From positions 1,625,836-1,689,835 of the forward strand of contig ML976977.1 of NCBI GenBank assembly GCA_010015675.1: a stretch of 64,000 nt of DNA, read 5' to 3'. The DNA is from Byssothecium circinans (lineage: Eukaryota > Ascomycota > Dothideomycetes > Pleosporales > Massarinaceae). This document shows positions 1-11,927 of this stretch, one piece after another. The notes under the pieces are model-generated. The model searched no databases. It worked only from the letters and a program-made list of their open reading frames with translations, and was not told the DNA's origin. Each line of letters opens with the position of its first letter. The first letter of the stretch is position 1. Made by a program: the position numbers and the translations under genes.

Positions 1-1
1 G

Positions 2-310
2 AGCATCTGGCTAGACCGTGAAGAGGAAGAGGAGCGAGAGCAGGACAGCACTGCGGATCAGTTTTTCTTCGTCACAAGCCAGACAACGTTCCCAAAAAAA
101 TCACGGGGAAAGATACGTGGGATGTTATCGGAACCGACTGGAGGGGTAGCACACGTGTATCGCAGAGTGGGCATGTTTGACGTTTGTTGGGAGACTGGTG
201 CAGGTCTCCAATCACAAGATCGCAAATTTGCGGGTCCGGTTTTTTGTCAGCCAGAGTTCGCTGGTTTTGATTCGGAGCGTATCGAAGCGACTACCGTGAC
301 GATCATTTAA
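2..310 (+). CDS. C-terminal fragment of a probable HET-type protein (5' end outside window)
   Basis: The plus frame is open from base 2 to the stop at 308-310, so this is probably the 3' end of a gene that starts outside the window. The first ~20 residues are acidic (a run of Glu/Arg), followed by a stretch with YRRVGMFDV, and the end reads ATTVTII. This resembles the C-terminus of the HET-domain protein at 13.6-14.1 kb, which contains RRVGSF and ends NTVTITIV. An Arg-Arg-Val-Gly segment followed by a beta-like TVTI ending is common at the ends of fungal HET proteins. The HET domain itself is not in the window, so the family call is an inference from a short C-terminal likeness. It could also be an unrelated hypothetical protein. 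Confidence 0.4.
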   Translation, partial: SIWLDREEEEEREQDSTADQFFFVTSQTTFPKKSRGKIRGMLSEPTGGVAHVYRRVGMFDVCWETGAGLQSQDRKFAGPVFCQPEFAGFDSERIEATTVTII

Positions 311-1667
311 TGGAAGCGAGGCACGGAGTTAGGGTTGCCTAGGTATTCCAATGATCATAATCAGTAGCATCACATCTATAGCTATTGAACCTCCATACGG
401 GTTTGAGTTTCTTCATGTGATCTGTAATGTTTTTTGCATAGGGGACTCGGATTCTGGGCGCCCATGCTATTAGTGTAGAAAGTAGGTATAACAAATAGTC
501 GTTTTTAAAACATTCCAAAAGCTTTAAAGTTCTAAACACTTCTATAGTATAGTCGAAATCTTATTAGCTTGCTTACTGTTAGACTGACAGTACTAAACTA
601 TTCCGTATAGTTCTACCTCCCCATCGAGTCTAGAGTTGTTGGACTAAACAGCACTTGACTGCTCCAGACGGTTCAGTACCGTTCCGGCCTAGCGTCGGCT
701 CCTGCCTATATAGTCGCTTCTCCTGAGCTTCACCACTCCACACACAATTCATCACTTTCTCACCACTTACTCTCGTGTCTCTACTGTCCGACAAGAGTTG
801 GCTGGTCCCTACATAGCTGCTTCTCCTAAGCACCTCAGCTTAAGACAAGACATCACTTTCTTACACTTGCTCTTGGGTCTCCACTGTCCAACACTTACCT
901 ATATGACATTAATACAATATAGCCTAAAGCAGATATCGCGCGTCTAGTTGAAGTTGTAGCTATGCGCGTATCCTCTCGAGCTTAGGAATACAAGGCAAAA
1001 AGTGATACGCTATCCTCTAGCCTATAAAATCAATATGTATGAAGGAAGGCAACGCCCCCTTAGATATGCGTTATGGGGTATGTTCTAACAGTTGCGCGAC
1101 TCCTTCTCGTGCCAGACATCTTTATAGGCTGAGTGGGTGTCCTTATGAGGGCTTTGGCGGGATTTTGGGAGGGGATTACTTCTCAACTACCTACCATAGG
1201 AGGTTGGCAGACGTGTATAAATAAAGAAAAGAATACGAGTATCTCACACTACAATTAGCGATACTTTATGGAAAACATGCATACTTCTAGTTAATAAGCT
1301 GCCGAGTTTACCTCATACTTACGTGTTGTACATATTTACGCCTGAGAATATATAATATGATTGGTCCAAGAAGGCGAACATACCAAGGGTGCAGAAGGGG
1401 GGTGAGGGTGAAGGAAGATACTACTTACCCAACTCAGAGAGGAGAAAAAGCACGCTTACCGTCAGATGGCATAGCCATATCTACAGGCTTACACGATACA
1501 CGGCTGATAGCACAGTAATACGCAAAGTACAAGGTAGGCGGACTGAATTTGAAAGAGTTTGACATTAACACTCGTATTTGCCGCGATTATGGGCTGAGTA
1601 AACTTACAAAGGGTATGTACAGTTGGGCATAAAACAAACCATACGCCCACGAAAAATCCTCCCCTGA
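311..1667. other. AT-rich intergenic stretch
   Basis: I see no convincing gene here. Composition is TA-rich, with short open frames on both strands lacking recognisable domains. It contains the degenerate tandem duplication at 701-892. The AT richness fits old RIP-type decay, but no full repeat element could be delimited. Confidence 0.6.
701..892. repeat. Degenerate two-copy tandem duplication (~100 bp period)
   Basis: Two successive blocks share the same order of short words. Block 1 (about 701-793) has CGCTTCTCCTGAGC, then CATCACTTTCT, then TCTCTACTGTCCGAC. Block 2 (about 808-892) has TGCTTCTCCTAAGC, then CATCACTTTCT, then TCTCCACTGTCCAAC. Most differences are transitions. No coding role is apparent. 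Confidence 0.6.
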
Positions 1668-3203
1668 TCACTCCAAGCTCTGCGCAAGAGCCCAAAGACT
1701 GTCAATCTTGTTCCGTGAAAGGAAGTGTTTGGCCTCGCCGTCCGTCTCGCACGTCTTGGACCCCCATTTGCGGAAAGCACGCTCCTTGACCTCACCCTCA
1801 AACACTAACTTACATTTATTATAGGAAAGATCCTTTAGGTTGCCCTCCTCGTCAAACGACTTCATCCACTGAGGATCCGAGGCTTGCTTCTCCATTTGGA
1901 TATCGGTCGGCGGTGCGTTATCGGACCATTTGATGCGCTGCAGCATTAGCTTCTTGTATTTGTTGACGGAATGAATACCTCCTTCCACGATGACCAGGTT
2001 CATGTTGGGGTTGAAGAGGGTGATGCCGGTGAGAGCCATTTGCTTGGCGTTGTTATCGATCTTGTAGCGGTGCTGTCCAAAAGCTAGGGTGTCGATCTTG
2101 AACACGCACATGTACAGAGCCTTTGCGGCGTCCTTTTGCTGCTGTTCCTCGATTTTCGCATGCCTTTGCTCTTTGGTCAGTTTGCGCTCCTCGTTGGCTG
2201 CAAGGTGGTTATCGTGGCGCTCTTGGATCTGCGACTCGACCATCATCTCGACGGCGGTGGGATCGGCAATGGCTTGCTCGCCCATGACGCGCATCATGTT
2301 CCCACGTTTGACCTTGGGCGGAGGCGGAGGCTCCAAGCCCAGACGAATCTTGGCCTGCTGTTCTTTGATTTCCTCCGCACGGCGCATCCTCCGCAGCTTC
2401 GCTTGCTCTTTCGGCGTGAGGTACATGGGCTTCGTGACGATGAGCCGTTGATCTTGTGGGGCCTTGAGGTACGAGGGATGTTGGACGTAGAGAGTGATGA
2501 CGGTGTCGTCGCCATGAAGCTTCAGCTTGGCTGGGTCGTCGAGACAGTCGTACGTCTTCTCCTCGAGGAGGCCCTCGTCCCACCACTCCACATCCGGTGG
2601 CGTCTGCACGAGGAAGCCGCGCTCGCTGTTTTCATCGAGACCGGCGCGACGGGCCTGCATAGCGAGCGTCTTTTTGATCTGCTCTAGGCGTTGCTGGGCG
2701 CGCAACTTGGATCCCTGCTCCGTGTACTTGCCCACCTCGTTGAACTGCAGTTGACGCGTCGCTCTAACCCGGCCTGTGCTGACTGCCTTCGGATCGAAGT
2801 AGGGATTCGGTTTCTCGTCCTCGCGCTTGGGCGAGGGTGCTCGTGCTTTGGCGTCGGTGCGGCGAATGTCCAAGGTAGCAGATGGGCGCGGAGGTTCTAC
2901 GGGAGTGACAGGGCCGCCAGATACAATGCTTCCACTGGAGCTGGCATTCTGTGCAGCAATTCTCGCCCTTATGGCATCGAGTCTTGACAGACCGCCTGCC
3001 GGTGCGGCGGATGGCGGAGCAGGCGATGCCCCTTGGCTCTGTCGCACTGGAGCCGGCTCTGGGGCTTTGGAAGCTGCTGCTCTGGCTCTTGCTTTTGCAG
3101 CAATCTCGGCCGCCTTTGCCTTTGCAGCTGCGAATGCATCTGACTTTGGTCGCTTGTTTGGGTCGCCTTGGTCGCTGGGGTGGGGGCGTTTTTCGGCAGC
3201 CAT
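1668..3203 (-). CDS. PRP3: U4/U6 snRNP protein Prp3
   Basis: Single-exon gene for a 511-residue homologue of Prp3 (PRPF3), a core U4/U6 and U4/U6.U5 tri-snRNP protein acting in nuclear pre-mRNA splicing. The N-terminal third is low complexity and rich in Ala, Lys, Pro and Ser. The conserved Prp3 region begins around NPYFDPKAVSTGRVRATRQL and runs through a basic helical part with QQRLEQIKKTLAMQARRAG. The C-terminal domain of the Prp3/DUF1115 type includes HRYKIDNNAKQMALTG and the KYKKLMLQRIKW segment. I chose the ATG at 3,201-3,203 because it gives MAAEKRPHPSDQ, a normal Prp3 N-terminus. The in-frame ATG at 3,374 would add 57 unrelated residues and lies in the divergent promoter. The gene is head-to-head with the RNA polymerase I subunit gene. 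Confidence 0.95.
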   Translation of the reverse strand: MAAEKRPHPSDQGDPNKRPKSDAFAAAKAKAAEIAAKARARAAASKAPEPAPVRQSQGASPAPPSAAPAGGLSRLDAIRARIAAQNASSSGSIVSGGPVTPVEPPRPSATLDIRRTDAKARAPSPKREDEKPNPYFDPKAVSTGRVRATRQLQFNEVGKYTEQGSKLRAQQRLEQIKKTLAMQARRAGLDENSERGFLVQTPPDVEWWDEGLLEEKTYDCLDDPAKLKLHGDDTVITLYVQHPSYLKAPQDQRLIVTKPMYLTPKEQAKLRRMRRAEEIKEQQAKIRLGLEPPPPPKVKRGNMMRVMGEQAIADPTAVEMMVESQIQERHDNHLAANEERKLTKEQRHAKIEEQQQKDAAKALYMCVFKIDTLAFGQHRYKIDNNAKQMALTGITLFNPNMNLVIVEGGIHSVNKYKKLMLQRIKWSDNAPPTDIQMEKQASDPQWMKSFDEEGNLKDLSYNKCKLVFEGEVKERAFRKWGSKTCETDGEAKHFLSRNKIDSLWALAQSLE

Positions 3204-3526
3204 GGCGGCGGCGGAGTTGTCGAGAAGGCGTCGATGGAGGATTAGGATGCGCTTTTCCAATCCCAAGTTCCTGTCGTGCGCTGGGAATGGGGGTGTGTGT
3301 TGTTGACGAGAGGTGACGAGTGATGTACATTCAAATGTTAGGGCTATGGAGGCAATTCGCCTAGCACGTGACACGTGTTTTAGCGCGTCGGGTAATCCTC
3401 GGCGTTAACTTTTCCATCTCGAAAAATTGTCCCCGCAACCCTCACCTTTACTTTCGGCCGTTTCCCGCAAAGCTCCTAGTCAAAGTAAACCGAGGGCGCG
3501 GGTGCAGCGGGTGTCAAGTCGCCAAC
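3204..3526. promoter_or_regulatory. Divergent promoter region between PRP3 and the Pol I subunit gene
   Basis: These 323 bases separate the two divergent start codons and must hold both 5' leaders and promoters. They include a CACGTG E-box-like palindrome embedded in GCACGTGACACGTG near 3,363-3,377. No TATA box is evident. The motif is seen directly; its use is an inference. Confidence 0.5.
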
Positions 3527-6500
3527 ATGAACATCTCTCAACCTGTCGCTTCTGCCATTGACGGTGTAGAATTTGGCCTTTTCACTGCCGAAGACACCAG
3601 AACTATTTCTGTGAAGCGCATAACGAACCCGACGACCTTCGACAGTCTGCTGCATCCGGTTGCTGGCGGTCTACATGATTCAGCGCTTGGAGCTTTTCTA
3701 GACAATGCGTAAGCTCAACATGCCAAAAACCAAACCTTCCAGCGAACGGAACTGATGAGAACAGTTGCTCGACATGCGGATTGACAACCTTGAACGGCTG
3801 CCCAGGCCATTGCGGCCATATCGAACTTCCTGTGCCCGTGTACCACCTCAGTTTCATCGACCAGCTCCTCCGTCTTCTCCGAGGCAAGTGCGCCTACTGT
3901 CACCACTTCAAGATTGCCCGCAAGCAGACCAACGAGATTGCCTCGAAGCTACGGTTAATACGATGCGGGCTCGTGCAAGATGCGAATAACATGCACGAGT
4001 ATGTAAACGAGTCGAAGGGAAAGACCAAAAAGGGTGAAGACTCGTCGGACGAGGACAACGACGAGGACGATATCATCAGCCAGCGCAGCAGCTATGTGAA
4101 GAAGTGCATGAAGCGGGCTGGCATCTCCAAGAGCGATGCGCATGCCGTGAGGCAAAAGACAGAGGCTGTTGCGGATGCGCGGCGGCTAGTCGTCAAGGAG
4201 TTCTATGCGGCAATAACGGGCGGCAAGAAATGCAAAAATTGCGGTGGCATCAATCCCCTCTTCCGGAAAGACCGCGGAGTCAAGATATTCCGAAGGAATC
4301 TTAGCCCGAAAGAACAGGCCACCATGTCTGCATCGGAGAAGCGAATGGAGAATCCGCTAGATATACTTCGGAGACGGGAGGCCAAGGCGAAGAAGCAGCC
4401 TGTCCATGCCGATGAGGGAGTGGCGGACCTGGACCCACCATCAGAGGAGGACTCGGACGTGGACATGATGGATGCCGATGGCTCTTTGGTTGTTTCTGAG
4501 TCTATGACAGCCTCGCGACAGCAAACTAAGACGACGTTAGATTCTCGAGACATCGCACAGGAGTACGTAAATCCTGCAGAAGTCCGGGCTGCCATGATCT
4601 TGCTGTTTGAGAAAGAGGAGGATGTTCTTCGCCTACTCTACAGCCCGTATGCGCGCTCAAAATCGGCACTTGTAGATGTAACGGCCGACATGTTCTTCTT
4701 ACACAACATTGTCGTATCGCCCAGCAGGTACAGGATGGAAGACAGGACCGGCAACTCGATTGCTGAAAACCCGCGGAATTCGCTGTACAAGAACATCTTG
4801 AACGCTTGCGAGTCGATGCGACAGATTCGGAACGAGATGCAAGGTCAAGAGAACGAGCTTGGGTACCGACAGCGCGATTTCCGAGACCTCCAGACCGTCT
4901 GGGTGGATCTTCAGGGTTCGGTAAACGCTCTGATTGACCGTGAAGCCAATCCGGCGCGAGGCGCCGCGGCGAAAGCCAATGCTGACGGTATCAAACAAAA
5001 GCTGGAGAAGAAAGAAGGGCTGTTTCGCAAGAATATGATGGGCAAGCGTGTCAATTTTGCTGCGCGAAGTGTCATATCCCCAGATCCCAACATCGAAACC
5101 AACCAGATCGGTGTGCCTCCTGTTTTTGCGAAGAAGCTTACCTACCCGGAGCCCGTTACAAATCACAACTTCTACGATCTAAAGGAAGCAGTGCTCAATG
5201 GCCCTGACAAATGGCCTGGTGCCGTTGCCATCGAGAACGAGTTCGGCCAAGTCATTTCTTTGAGGAAGAAGAATTACGAGGAGCGACAAGCTCTTGCAAA
5301 CCAGCTGCTGGCCCCTTCGAGCACACATGTCAATGGCTCAAAGAACAAGAAGGTCCATCGACATCTCAACAACGGCGATGTCGTCATGATGAACCGCCAG
5401 CCAACACTACACAAGCCATCCATGATGGCACATCGTGCTCGAGTGTTACCTGGCGAGAAGACGATCCGTATGCACTACGCCAACTGTAATACATACAATG
5501 CTGATTTTGACGGTGACGAAATGAACATGCACTTCCCACAAAACGAGTTGGCTAGAGCAGAAGCTATGCTTGTTGCGAACACTGACAGCCAATATTTGTC
5601 CGCAACAGCGGGTAAGCCTCTGCGAGGCCTCATTCAGGACCACATCTCTATGAGTGTCTGGCTGACAAGCAAGGACATGTTCTTCACTCGCGAAGAGTAC
5701 TACGAGCTGCTATACTGTTCATTACGTCCCGAGGACGGTCATACTACATCTGGTACCGTTCTTACGGTGGAGCCTACCATCTGGAAGCCTCAACCCATGT
5801 GGACCGGCAAGCAAGTCATTACGACCATTCTGAAAAACATCAAGCCTCAGGAATACGTAGAGCTTACACTCACATCGAAGTCACAGACGAATAGCAAGCT
5901 CTGGGGATCTGGTTCTGAAGAGGGCGAGGTCATCATCCAGGATGGTGAATTGCTCTGTGGTATTCTAGACAAGAGTCAGATTGGGCCTGCAGCTGGCGGC
6001 TTGGTTAATGGCGTGTACGAGGTGTATGGGCCCAAATCGGCTGGCCAAATCCTCAGTGTTCTCGGTCGACTACTCACGAGACTGCTCAACATGCGCGCAT
6101 TCTCTTGCGGTGTTGAAGACTTGATCCTTACCAAGGAAGGTGATGAAGCACGGTTAGAGGAACTGAAGAAGGCGGAACAGGCTGGCTTCAAGGTTGCCGC
6201 GAAGTACGTTACCCTGGATTCGGACAAGATCAAATACAATGATCCGGAACTACGACGACGGCTAGAGCAGATAGTTCGCGACGACTCAAAACAACACGCC
6301 CTTGATATTTTGACCAACACGGCCAACGGAGACATCTCATCTGCCGTGACCAAGGCGTGTCTTCCGAACAAGCTCATCAAGCTATTCCCGAAAAATCAGA
6401 TGCAGACCATGACTGGGTCGGGAGCCAAGGGTACTCAGGTTAATGCCAACCAGATCTCCTGTAACCTGGGACAGCAGGTTCTTGAAGGTCGGCGTGTGCC

Positions 6501-8849
6501 TGTCATGGTGAGTGGCAAAACACTACCGTGCTTCAAGCCCTTTGAGACCAGCGTGCGAGCTGGTGGCTACGTCGTTAACCGCTTCTTGACTGGCATTCGT
6601 CCCCAAGAGTACTATTTCCACACCATGGCTGGTCGAGAAGGTCTCATTGATACTGCTGTAAAGACGTCGCGTTCTGGCTACCTCCAACGTTGTATCATTA
6701 AGGGTATGGAAGGCCTCAATGTCGCATACGATACGTCAGTCCGTGACTCCGATGGATCTTTGATACAGTTCCTGTATGGCGAGGATGGACTGGATACCAC
6801 AAAACAAAAGTATTTGAATGACTTCAAGTTCCAAGCTGAGAATTTCCTCTCCTTGGGTCAATCCCTCAACGCTGTGGACGCCTATCAGTACGTTTTCAGT
6901 AAAGAAGCTACCGAATACAACAAGGCCGCCTTCAAGAAAGTCCGCAAGACCCGGAATCCTGCAGCGATGGATCCAGCCCTTGCGGTGTACGAGCCCGGTC
7001 GCTACAGTGGAAGCACTTCGGAGAAGTTCCTGGCCGCTAAGCGAAACGTGAGTTTGCCATGTTGCTCTCTACGCCATATGCTAATCGATTACAGTACTGT
7101 GAAACCAATCCTGACAAGCTGCTCAAGAACAAGAAGCGCGATTCTGACGGCGAGGTCTTGAAGAAGAACTTCGAGATGATGCTCGACATGAAGTACCTCC
7201 GTTCCCTAGTCGAGCCGGGAGAAGCTGTGGGTGTCGTTGCTGGACAGTCCGTTGGTGAACCTTCTACGCAGATGACGCTAAACACTTTCCATTTGGCCGG
7301 TCACGCTGCCAAGAACGTCACACTCGGTATTCCTCGTCTACGAGAAATTGTCATGACAGCTAGTGCCAAGATCTCCACACCTGGCATGACACTGTATCCT
7401 CATCCAGAGATGCCAAAGGAGGACATGGAGAAGTTTGCAAAGAGCATCAGTCGTCTCCCATTGTCATCCGTGCTTGACAAAGTCACGGTCACTGAAACCC
7501 TGGGTGCCGGTACTCAATATTCTCAAGCACGCCAGTTCAAGATCCGACTCGACCTGTATCCGGCCAAGGAGTATACCCAAGAGTATGCCATCAAGGTTCG
7601 AGATGTCGTAGAGTCAATTGAAAAGAAGTTCTGCCCACGTCTACAAAAGACAGTCAACGCAGATCTCAAGAAGAAGGGCCAGAGCAAGTCATTGTCAACC
7701 GCCCGATCCGCAGCTATACCAACCATCGGCGAATCGACCGGGACCATTGAACAGCAAACCGAATCTCAAGCTGCTGCGGACGATGAAGGTGGTATAGACG
7801 ACGCCGAAAGCGACGATGGCGCAGACGAGGGCGACGCGACAAACACCAAGCAGCGTGATCGTCGCGACGACAGTGTTGAATTCGAAGCCCCTGAAGAAGA
7901 AGAGCAAGCCGAAGTTGACAAGCTCGACCACGAAGAAAGCGAGGACGAGACCTACGGCGGTTCTCCTAAACCCTCACGCACCACCTCACCGGACCCCTCC
8001 GCCTCCGACTCAGGGTCGGAGGACGACGACGAGGAACTCCTTATTGCCCTAGACGAATCCTCTGAAATCCGCCAAAGCCGCATCTGCGAGGCCTACACAG
8101 ACATTACCGGCTTCAAATTCGACGACAAGGCCGGTGCGTACTGTGAAATCACCATGGAATTTCCAGCCGCATCCGCCAAGTTCCTGATGCTTCATCACGT
8201 CGAAGCCGCCGCCGACTTCGCCACCATCCACGTGATCCCTGGCATCACCTCTGCCATGGTCTCGATCGAGAGAGTCACCGACCCAATTTCAGGCAAGGAA
8301 ACCGAAATTCCTATCATCCTAACAGAAGGCTCAAACCTCCCCGCCATGCGCGAATTCCCCACTATAATAAACACGTCGCGCATCTTCACCAACGACATCG
8401 TTTCTATGCTCACCCTCTACGGCGTAGAAGCATGTCGCGCCTCCATCGTACGCGAAATCGACGCCGTCTTCAAAGGTCACAGTATCACGGTCGATAACCG
8501 CCATCTCAACCTCATCGCTGACACGATGACGAAAACTGGAGGTTTCGTCCCTTTCAACCGTATCGGTATGAAGAGTAACCCTTCCCCATTCATGAAGATG
8601 AGCTTCGAGACAACGGTTGGGTTCTTGAAAGATGCGGTGCTGGAGAGGGATTGGGACGATTTGTCAAATCCGAGTGCGAGGATTGTAGTTGGTCGGTTGG
8701 GGAGAGCGGGCACGGGCGCGTTCGATGTGTTGGCGCCTGTTAGGTGTTGGGATCCGCTTCTGGGAGAGAATGATGTTGTTGATGGTGTGGAGGGAGATGG
8801 TGGGGTTGAAGGGGAGGGGGAGGGAGATGTTGAGATGGCTGATGTGTAG
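3527..8849 (+). CDS. RPA190: DNA-directed RNA polymerase I largest subunit (A190)
   Basis: Model: join(3527..3708, 3765..7047, 7095..8849), 1,739 residues, close to the family length. The product is the catalytic subunit that transcribes rDNA in the nucleolus. Intron 1 (3709-3764) starts GTAAGC and ends ACAG; splicing restores the N-terminal zinc site C62-x2-C65-x7-C73-x2-H76. Intron 2 (7048-7094) starts GTGAGT, has CTAAT and ends ACAG. The active-site loop NADFDGD is at residues 639-645 (5,497-5,517). Further zinc ligands appear in [10 protein letters not shown] and GKKCKNCGG. The funnel and bridge-helix region ([17 protein letters not shown]) and the C-terminal [11 protein letters not shown] segment are present. 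Two acidic low-complexity insertions (around 4,020-4,080 and 7,770-8,040) are usual for A190 clamp and jaw loops. Excluding intron 1 would leave the N-terminal zinc motif without a start codon. Confidence 0.96.
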
Positions 8850-10139
8850 GCATGGGAACGGGGCGTGAGGGGTGTAATGTAGCGTTTGCTTCTTCCATTT
8901 GAAGGCGTTCTTTAAGGGTAATGTTGGAGGTATCAGGGCGTTTACATAACCTTATGTGCGTAGTTCTGTGGAATGGAAAAGTAGTTTTCATACTTTTATA
9001 TCCCGCCTCGTGGGTCACGGCGAGGTTAACGTTCACGTAAAGTTGCATCCATAGAGTGCATTTTGTTTGCAGCGTACTTCTCTTCGATATTACCTTTAAA
9101 TCTACTCCACACTGAAAGTTAACAGATTTTAGGGAGACGTATGATGTCTCGAGCAAAAAATATGCGCAGTCAACAGCCATCAATCGTCGACCGTCGATTG
9201 GGTTAGTAAAAAAAAGTCCTCGCTTATCGCTGCACGACGACAGGGGTGAGTCTAAATATATCTTTCTCTCTTTTCGCGCGAAAGCGATCAAGATTCAACT
9301 CCGGTCGTGGATAAATTGCGAGCAGCGTCTGCGCCACCCAACAACAAGAAGTTTCACAAGCTCCCGATCGTGCACGAAAGCAAGACCATCTTTCCCAGCG
9401 ATCGTGTTCTCAGTCATATCTGACGATTCCAACGCAGAAAGTCGGTTACGAGGTGAATAAATCCTCATCACGTCAGCTTTTGGCCCCATCCCAAGTACAA
9501 ATCGATCTTCTGAAAGAGTGTGAGGTCGTGGTACAGTATCCCCATGGAGAAAGCCGGAGGGAGTCAGAAACGAACCAGTCAGCCTTACAACGGATGAAAT
9601 GCGCCTTGGCTTTTGGCACTGATGTCACCTCGCCAATCAATTCGAACAGATACCTAGCTATTGCTATAGCGAGAACGGTGCTAGTCGATGGGAATCCCGG
9701 CCCTGAAGCCCCCAACTAAACTTTCTCGCTTCAGCGGATATTATAAGACTCTGGGCTTTTCGGAGATGCGATACGGAAAGGACCGACAAAACACGAAGTC
9801 CATAACTCCCACACCACGATTTTATTATTTGGCTTTTATGTTTTGTATCGCGCATTTGTGCTGTTCCAACTTACGCCCCGAGGCTTATTTCTTTGGCTGT
9901 TGGACTATTTCACTATTTTCGTTTCTAGGTTCTGAGTGCTGGTCGTCGTCGATCGGAGTGTTTCTGACGCGAGTCATTCGTTGGAACACCATCGCGCGGG
10001 CCGCCTTCCTTCAGTTCAATTCATCCTGTGCACCCACCGTCGACTAAAAAAGAGAGAAAGAAAGGAAAGAGTGGGCGTCAAAGACGGGACGGACCGCGAA
10101 AACGTTGTATGAATCGCACGTACCAACGCCACAATCACA
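8850..10139. other. Intergenic region between the Pol I subunit and rhodopsin-domain genes
   Basis: No gene is supported. The first few hundred bases are the 3' flank of the Pol I gene. Short open frames on both strands lack family signatures or consistent codon bias. The last ~150 bases, with A-rich and pyrimidine-rich tracts, are the likely promoter and leader of the gene starting at 10,140. Confidence 0.6.
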
Positions 10140-11451
10140 ATGTCGAAACCACGACCAATGCTCGAGTACTTCCAAGACGACGCCGGAGGCCCTCTTATGC
10201 GAACATGTATCGCTTTCATCGTATTAGAAACAGTCGCCATGGTCGCGTACTTTACGTCGCGATGGATTAAACCGAGCACTGGGCCACGGATTACGCCGTA
10301 TTTGATGGTAGCCGGATATGTGTTTTGCATGGGGCTTTGTGTGCAGAGTTATCGTAAGTGCCCTCCATTGCCCTTTTCTCGCGAGACTCTCACTAGCAAG
10401 AAAGACATGGTTCTGGATCGAAAGGATGTTTTGAGGCTGATGAGAAAAAACCACAGGAATCTGCAAAGTCGGTGGCCTTAAACACGTCGACACCATGCCC
10501 CTCTCCATCCTAACCGGCCACCTTAAGAAGAACAAAGTAATCGAATGGCTGTACCTTCCCTCAGTAACCTTCCCCAAACTCGCCATCCTCATCCTCTACA
10601 CCCGTGTCTTCGCCCAGCAATCGCGTGCCTTACGCTATATCGCCTACGCCACGGGTGCTTCTATGGTCCTCCTCCTGCTGCTGGGCACATGGGCGCCGTA
10701 CTTCCTCTGCCAACCCTTTGCATATAACTGGGATAAGACGATCGAGGGGGGCAAGTGTGTGGATGTCTTGAAGGTGTATCGTTGGATCAGTTTTCCGAAT
10801 ATCATTACGGATTTGGTGTTATTGGGGTTGTGTCTGCCGAAGATTTGGGGGATGAAGTTGAAGCCTGCGTTGAGGGTTAGTTTGCTGGTTACTTTTGTGA
10901 TTGGGAATTTGTACGTCCTCTCCACTTCTCCTTTCCCCTTCACCTCCTCCTTTTCCTTGTCCTCCTCACCTTTTCCAAAGCATTTTTAAATCAATGGCTA
11001 ATACAAATACAGCGGCATTGTAACGTCCATAATCCGCTTTGCCACATTCTTCCAATTCGACCTCTTCAAAGATTACACCTACAATGGCGCGAAATTCCTA
11101 ACCTGGACTGTCATCGAGCCCGGCGTTTACTTCATCACCGCCTGTCTCATCACCATGCGCCCCTTACTCCGCTGGGCATTCAAGGACTTGCCAATACTTA
11201 TCACGCGGCCCGGGAAGTCCGCTTGGAGGTCGGGATGGAGCAAGAGTAAGACGGGGAGGAGCAATAAGGGGTTTGGCGATGCAGTGATGGCGCAGAAGGA
11301 GGGAAGTGGAGGGAGGGCGGCTCAATGGAGCAGTGAGAGGAGGGGCGCTGGGGATAGGGAGGGGTTTGAGAAGTTGGATGATGGGATTGAGGTGGATGTT
11401 GGGGGAAGAGGGGGGAGGGGTCGGGATATTGAGTTAGGGTTACCAAAATAA
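10140..11451 (+). CDS. Fungal rhodopsin-domain integral membrane protein
   Basis: Model: join(10140..10353, 10457..10910, 11013..11451), 368 residues. Intron 1 starts GTAAGT and ends CCACAG; intron 2 starts GTACGT, has GGCTAAT and ends ACAG. Both joins restore frame and continuous helices. About seven hydrophobic segments are visible, for example VLETVAMVAYFTSRW, WLYLPSVTFPKLAILILYTR and WISFPNIITDLVLLGLCLPK. The order and the WAPYFLCQPFAYNWD and YNGAKFLTWTVIEPG-type stretches match the large fungal 'rhodopsin domain' family of PTH11-like plasma-membrane proteins. The C-terminal tail of ~80 residues is polar, Gly- and Lys-rich and presumably cytoplasmic. No CFEM domain is present at the N-terminus. 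The ligand is unknown; a sensing role is family-level inference. It is not a retinal-binding opsin by any motif I can see. Confidence 0.88.
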
Positions 11452-11636
11452 GATTTCTTTCATGTAGTTATATTTAGTTGATTAATGACTTGATGCTCCC
11501 AAGGTAGTGCCGTGAACTCTTTTCACAGAGAACGAATCTTTTAGATCACTGTTGCTGGACTTTCAAACACATGGCGCTGAAAGAGAGAGGTTCGAAGCAC
11601 AGAGTTAGTCCTTGTAGGGAGCTAGAGCCAGAGTAC

Positions 11637-11768
11637 TAGCTGGAGTTTCGGCCATCACGAGTTGAAGAACTCGGATAAAGGGCCACGATGGCCAAGTTTG
11701 TAGCGGTTATTACTAATATCCAACTTCACACAAGTTTGGTCGCATGATGGGTTAAGGTCGTACACTGG
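11637..11768 (+). repeat. Dispersed repeat, solo copy 1
   Basis: About 132 bp beginning CTAGCTGGAGTTTCGGCC and ending AAGGTCGTACACTG. The same sequence recurs at 21,179-21,310 (direct) and, inverted and decayed, at about 21,821-21,914. The shared core AAGTTTGTAGCGGTTATTA is identical in copies 1 and 2. Nothing in it codes. It lies between the rhodopsin-domain gene and the HET gene. Confidence 0.8.
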
Positions 11769-11927
11769 CCAGAGGACTAACCAAACTAAGAATCTTCTAT
11801 ATGTGCCATGTTAGGTAACGCAGACCATTACACTAACGCGGGGTCAAAACCGTGCAAACATTTGCGACATTTTCTTATCCTTTCCAACTCACGAAGATTT
11901 TCTACATTCTCGAATTGGGGCATAATC

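Noticed and set aside
3204..3374. Longer Prp3 N-terminus from ATG at 3,374
   Set aside because: The extra 57 residues do not resemble Prp3 and occupy the divergent promoter; MAAEKRP at 3,203 fits better.
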